Below the pieces are notes generated by a model. The model worked only from the letters and a program-made list of their open reading frames with translations. It made no database searches and was not told the origin of the DNA. Below, piece after piece: positions 7,101-7,642 of a stretch of 7,642 bases of DNA. How positions within the stretch are numbered: position 1 is the stretch's first letter; the number at the start of each line of letters is the position of its first letter. The position numbers and the translations under genes were made by a program. Origin of the DNA: Clostridia bacterium (GTDB lineage: Bacteria > Bacillota > Clostridia > Oscillospirales > CAG-272); contig JAFQAM010000117.1 of assembly GCA_017416885.1 (NCBI GenBank), positions 1 through 7,642 of the forward strand, in the 5' to 3' direction.

Positions 7101-7291
7101 TTAAGGTAATAGAAGGCTTTCTTGCATCAAGGGGCGTTAGCGACTATTATTGGGGACTACATATATACTGTCAAAAGAATGCTGATATGACATTATGGAA
7201 CGAAAATTGGAATAAATGCAATAGCACAGTAAATATCGATGAATATAGCGAATTTATAACCGAACAGGTTAACGATTCAACAGGCTTATAA
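4115..7291 (+). CDS. XRE-family HTH, single membrane helix, Cys/His modules and BspA-type LRR sensor-like protein
   Basis: This 1058-residue protein starts with an ATG seven bases after AAAGGAG. Residues 4-62 form an XRE/HTH_3 domain (LSQDQLAKEIGVSRQAIYKWE), which binds DNA in the cytoplasm. An acidic-polar linker (63-97) leads to one hydrophobic helix (99-122). With the HTH inside, everything after it should lie outside the cell. Residues 127-426 hold seven modules of about 42 residues plus a short eighth, most of the form H...TC-x10-C-x2-C with GLTDGKKC-like cores; these could bind zinc or form disulfides. Residues 434-600, 638-890 and 897-1040 are three blocks of BspA-like leucine-rich repeats (IPSSVKxIxxxAF), typically used for adhesion or binding. 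No LPXTG, S-layer or other anchor follows. It may be a one-component surface sensor like CadC/ToxR in layout (inference), and autoregulation is suggested by nearby palindromes. Alternatively the HTH may have been recruited for another purpose. Confidence 0.88.
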   Translation: MIISDKIALLRKRRGLSQDQLAKEIGVSRQAIYKWEAGITTPDIDNVKMISEFFSISLNDLVDDNVNISEAPITISKEENIDTSADISDKKVEKPKKFGLFALIGAMSLVIVALSIVLIVSLSKHTHSFENYIIEAQPTCTVAGIERGFCKCGESETRSIATIPHSEIVIEGYLPTCTRIGATEGKKCSICDTVLKEQAIIPVNPNNHTEKIISGTPATCINEGLTDGKKCEECGIILKEQETIPTGDHTVEVLKGYLPTCVGNGLTDGEKCSICEAILKEQTIIPINQENHNIEIISGTPATCIKDGLTDGQKCSLCDTVLLEQEIILSNGQHTEKTIEGYPSTCIKNGLSDKVICSECNIVLVDAVSLPLGECTVKEVLGYESSCTSLGLTDGKECSVCKDVFVKQEIMKTKNHDYKNGVCSVCLNLEENSDQLFFSLNSDKHSYTVYTKSQNTIEIESLIIPSTYEGYPVTIIDNFRYLKNVSSVIIPNTVVTIQSEAFKNVSSLKKITIPSSVKNIYSYAFSGTSVSSLFVPKTVIKMGADAFASDKLNYIIFDEGIEEIIYSAFSSCTAIKAIYIPSSVKKLGGAICASSENTTIYQSKNANTSTWSNAWDTCKDGVKCQIKSVDSCPESLVPFTYTLNSDKKSYTIAGNDRTKDEEIIAIPSTYMGLPITAIEQMSFNDHNMRELYIPDTVKVINAYDFYNCLSLAYVDLGNSIESVGRMAFLNAVIEQISFPSSVTYIDQGALIGCNSLKEINVAKGCNSYKSIDGVLYSSDGTLLIKYPCANERTSFNVPNGVYELCENAFAYSQSLTSISLPDNLKSIGKNCFLNCTVLEDLFIPMSVETVKEGAFSIGSTVCHIYYGGESIPDSWETRFSWYLTVHLNVRSVGTTENGFKYVITNNNEVTIASGVGSDGKVPSSIEGFPVTAIGQGAFTKFNKSVELPNTIKRIEARAFNESGITKMILPDGVEYLGSDIFINCEYLKVLYIPNTVKVIEGFLASRGVSDYYWGLHIYCQKNADMTLWNENWNKCNSTVNIDEYSEFITEQVNDSTGL
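4493..5392 (+). repeat. Array of Cys/His modules encoded in the HTH-LRR gene
   Basis: The module triads are C140/C150/C152, C177/C188/C191, C220/C231/C234, C261/C272/C275, C304/C315/C318, C346/C357/C360, C387/C398/C401, with a final pair C423/C426. From the second module on, the spacing is invariant (10 then 2 residues) and the period is 41-43. A His begins each module (H127, H165, H208, H249, H292, H334, H416), except that module seven begins with C375. Each His follows the previous CxxC by 13-17 residues, giving possible CCCH sets. Confidence 0.85.
4607..5110 (+). repeat. 252-bp in-frame tandem duplication of two Cys modules
   Basis: Modules two and three (4607-4858) match modules four and five (4859-5110) at an offset of exactly 252 bases. 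For example TTTTAAAGGAACAG is at 4695 and again at 4947, and ATTTCAGG followed by ACGCCTGCAAC is at 4751 and again at 5003. At protein level GYLPTC and KEQ.IIP mark the even modules and IISGTPATC the odd ones. Third-position differences show that the duplication is not recent. Confidence 0.75.
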
Positions 7292-7294
7292 GAT

Positions 7295-7322
7295 AAAAAG
7301 CAAGTCAAACGACTTGCTTTTT
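7295..7322 (+). terminator. Terminator of the HTH-LRR gene
   Basis: AAAAAGCAAGTC (7295-7306) pairs over AAAC with GACTTGCTTTTT (7311-7322), a perfect 12-bp stem four bases after the TAA stop. The A and T ends make it symmetrical and potentially active on both strands. It insulates the next gene, whose own promoter must lie between about 7310 and 7360 and is not clear (TATGAT at 7332 and TAATAT at 7342 are candidates). Confidence 0.9.
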
Positions 7323-7371
7323 GCGTTATGATATGATAGACTAATATATATTGAAAAAAAGAGGTATAGAT

Positions 7372-7642
7372 ATGAAAATTTTATTTTTAGGCACCGGGGC
7401 GGCTGACTATACAGGTAAGGAAAAGGAATTCAGACGCAATTCTTCTGCTCTTATTGATGATATAATTTTGATTGATCCGGGAATGTATGTACCTGATGCA
7501 ATAAAGGAATTTAATGTTGATATCAGCAAAATTAAATATATTTTAAATACCCACAATCACGAGGACCATTATAATCAAGAAACGGTTGATTATTTAGTGA
7601 AGCAGGGGGCAACATTTATTGACACACAGCCAAATGATGTAA
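7372..7642 (+). CDS. Metallo-beta-lactamase-fold hydrolase, partial (3' end off right edge)
   Basis: The ATG at 7372 follows GAGG (7361-7364) by seven bases. The 90 codons to the window edge read as the N-terminal part of the metallo-beta-lactamase superfamily: MKILFLGTGAADY as first strand and glycine loop, RRNSSALI, then the LIDPG strand (33-37) and the metal-binding motif THNHEDH, with H61, H63, D65 and H66 as expected ligands for two zinc ions. The LGTG...RRNSS...IDPG order recalls the RNase Z/PhnP-like branch, but the downstream half that would tell substrate (nucleic acid, phosphodiester or other) is outside the window, so no specific function is given. It is presumably transcribed separately because a strong terminator precedes it. 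Confidence 0.88.
   Translation, partial: MKILFLGTGAADYTGKEKEFRRNSSALIDDIILIDPGMYVPDAIKEFNVDISKIKYILNTHNHEDHYNQETVDYLVKQGATFIDTQPNDV

Overview
The window looks like a low-GC genome of the class Clostridia, most likely a gut-type Eubacteriales/Oscillospiraceae relative. This is an inference. It rests on the AT-rich codon use, strong AAGGAGG-type ribosome sites, TATAAT promoters, GC hairpin plus T-run terminators, a LysM-CAP secreted protein, BspA-type leucine-rich repeats, and small palindromic and short tandem repeats between the genes. No rRNA, tRNA, CRISPR array, transposase or origin was seen.

Layout from left to right. Positions 1-824 (minus strand, running off the left edge) hold a phage-type replisome-organizer/DnaD-like protein. 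It is the only hint of mobile-element DNA. Positions 825-1063 hold a nested-hairpin terminator, a pair of small palindromes, another palindrome, and a seven-base tandem repeat that runs over the stop codon of the next gene. Positions 1064-3049 (minus) encode a 661-residue polytopic membrane protein of the PF10131/YfhO-like type, resembling GT-C glycosyltransferases. Its leader (3050-3207) holds three tandem hairpin units, and its promoter (3213-3241) abuts the terminator of the gene before it. Positions 3271-3879 (minus) encode a secreted LysM-CAP protein. Positions 3880-4114 are a divergent control region with two facing promoters that share a 13-base core, plus three inverted repeats.

Positions 4115-7291 (plus) encode the most striking product: a 1058-residue protein with a cytoplasmic XRE/HTH_3 DNA-binding domain, one membrane segment, about seven Cys/His modules, and three blocks of BspA-like leucine-rich repeats. 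A 12-bp stem terminator follows. The window ends inside a metallo-beta-lactamase-fold hydrolase (7372 to the right edge, plus strand).

Working together (inference): the HTH-membrane-LRR protein has the layout of a one-component sensor whose outer part could bind a ligand or surface and whose inner part could bind the adjacent palindromes. Its obvious candidate targets are its own promoter and the divergent LysM-CAP promoter. The membrane protein next to the LysM-CAP gene may act on envelope glycans, which would make this a small envelope-related neighbourhood. Nothing in the sequence proves that the genes are co-regulated.
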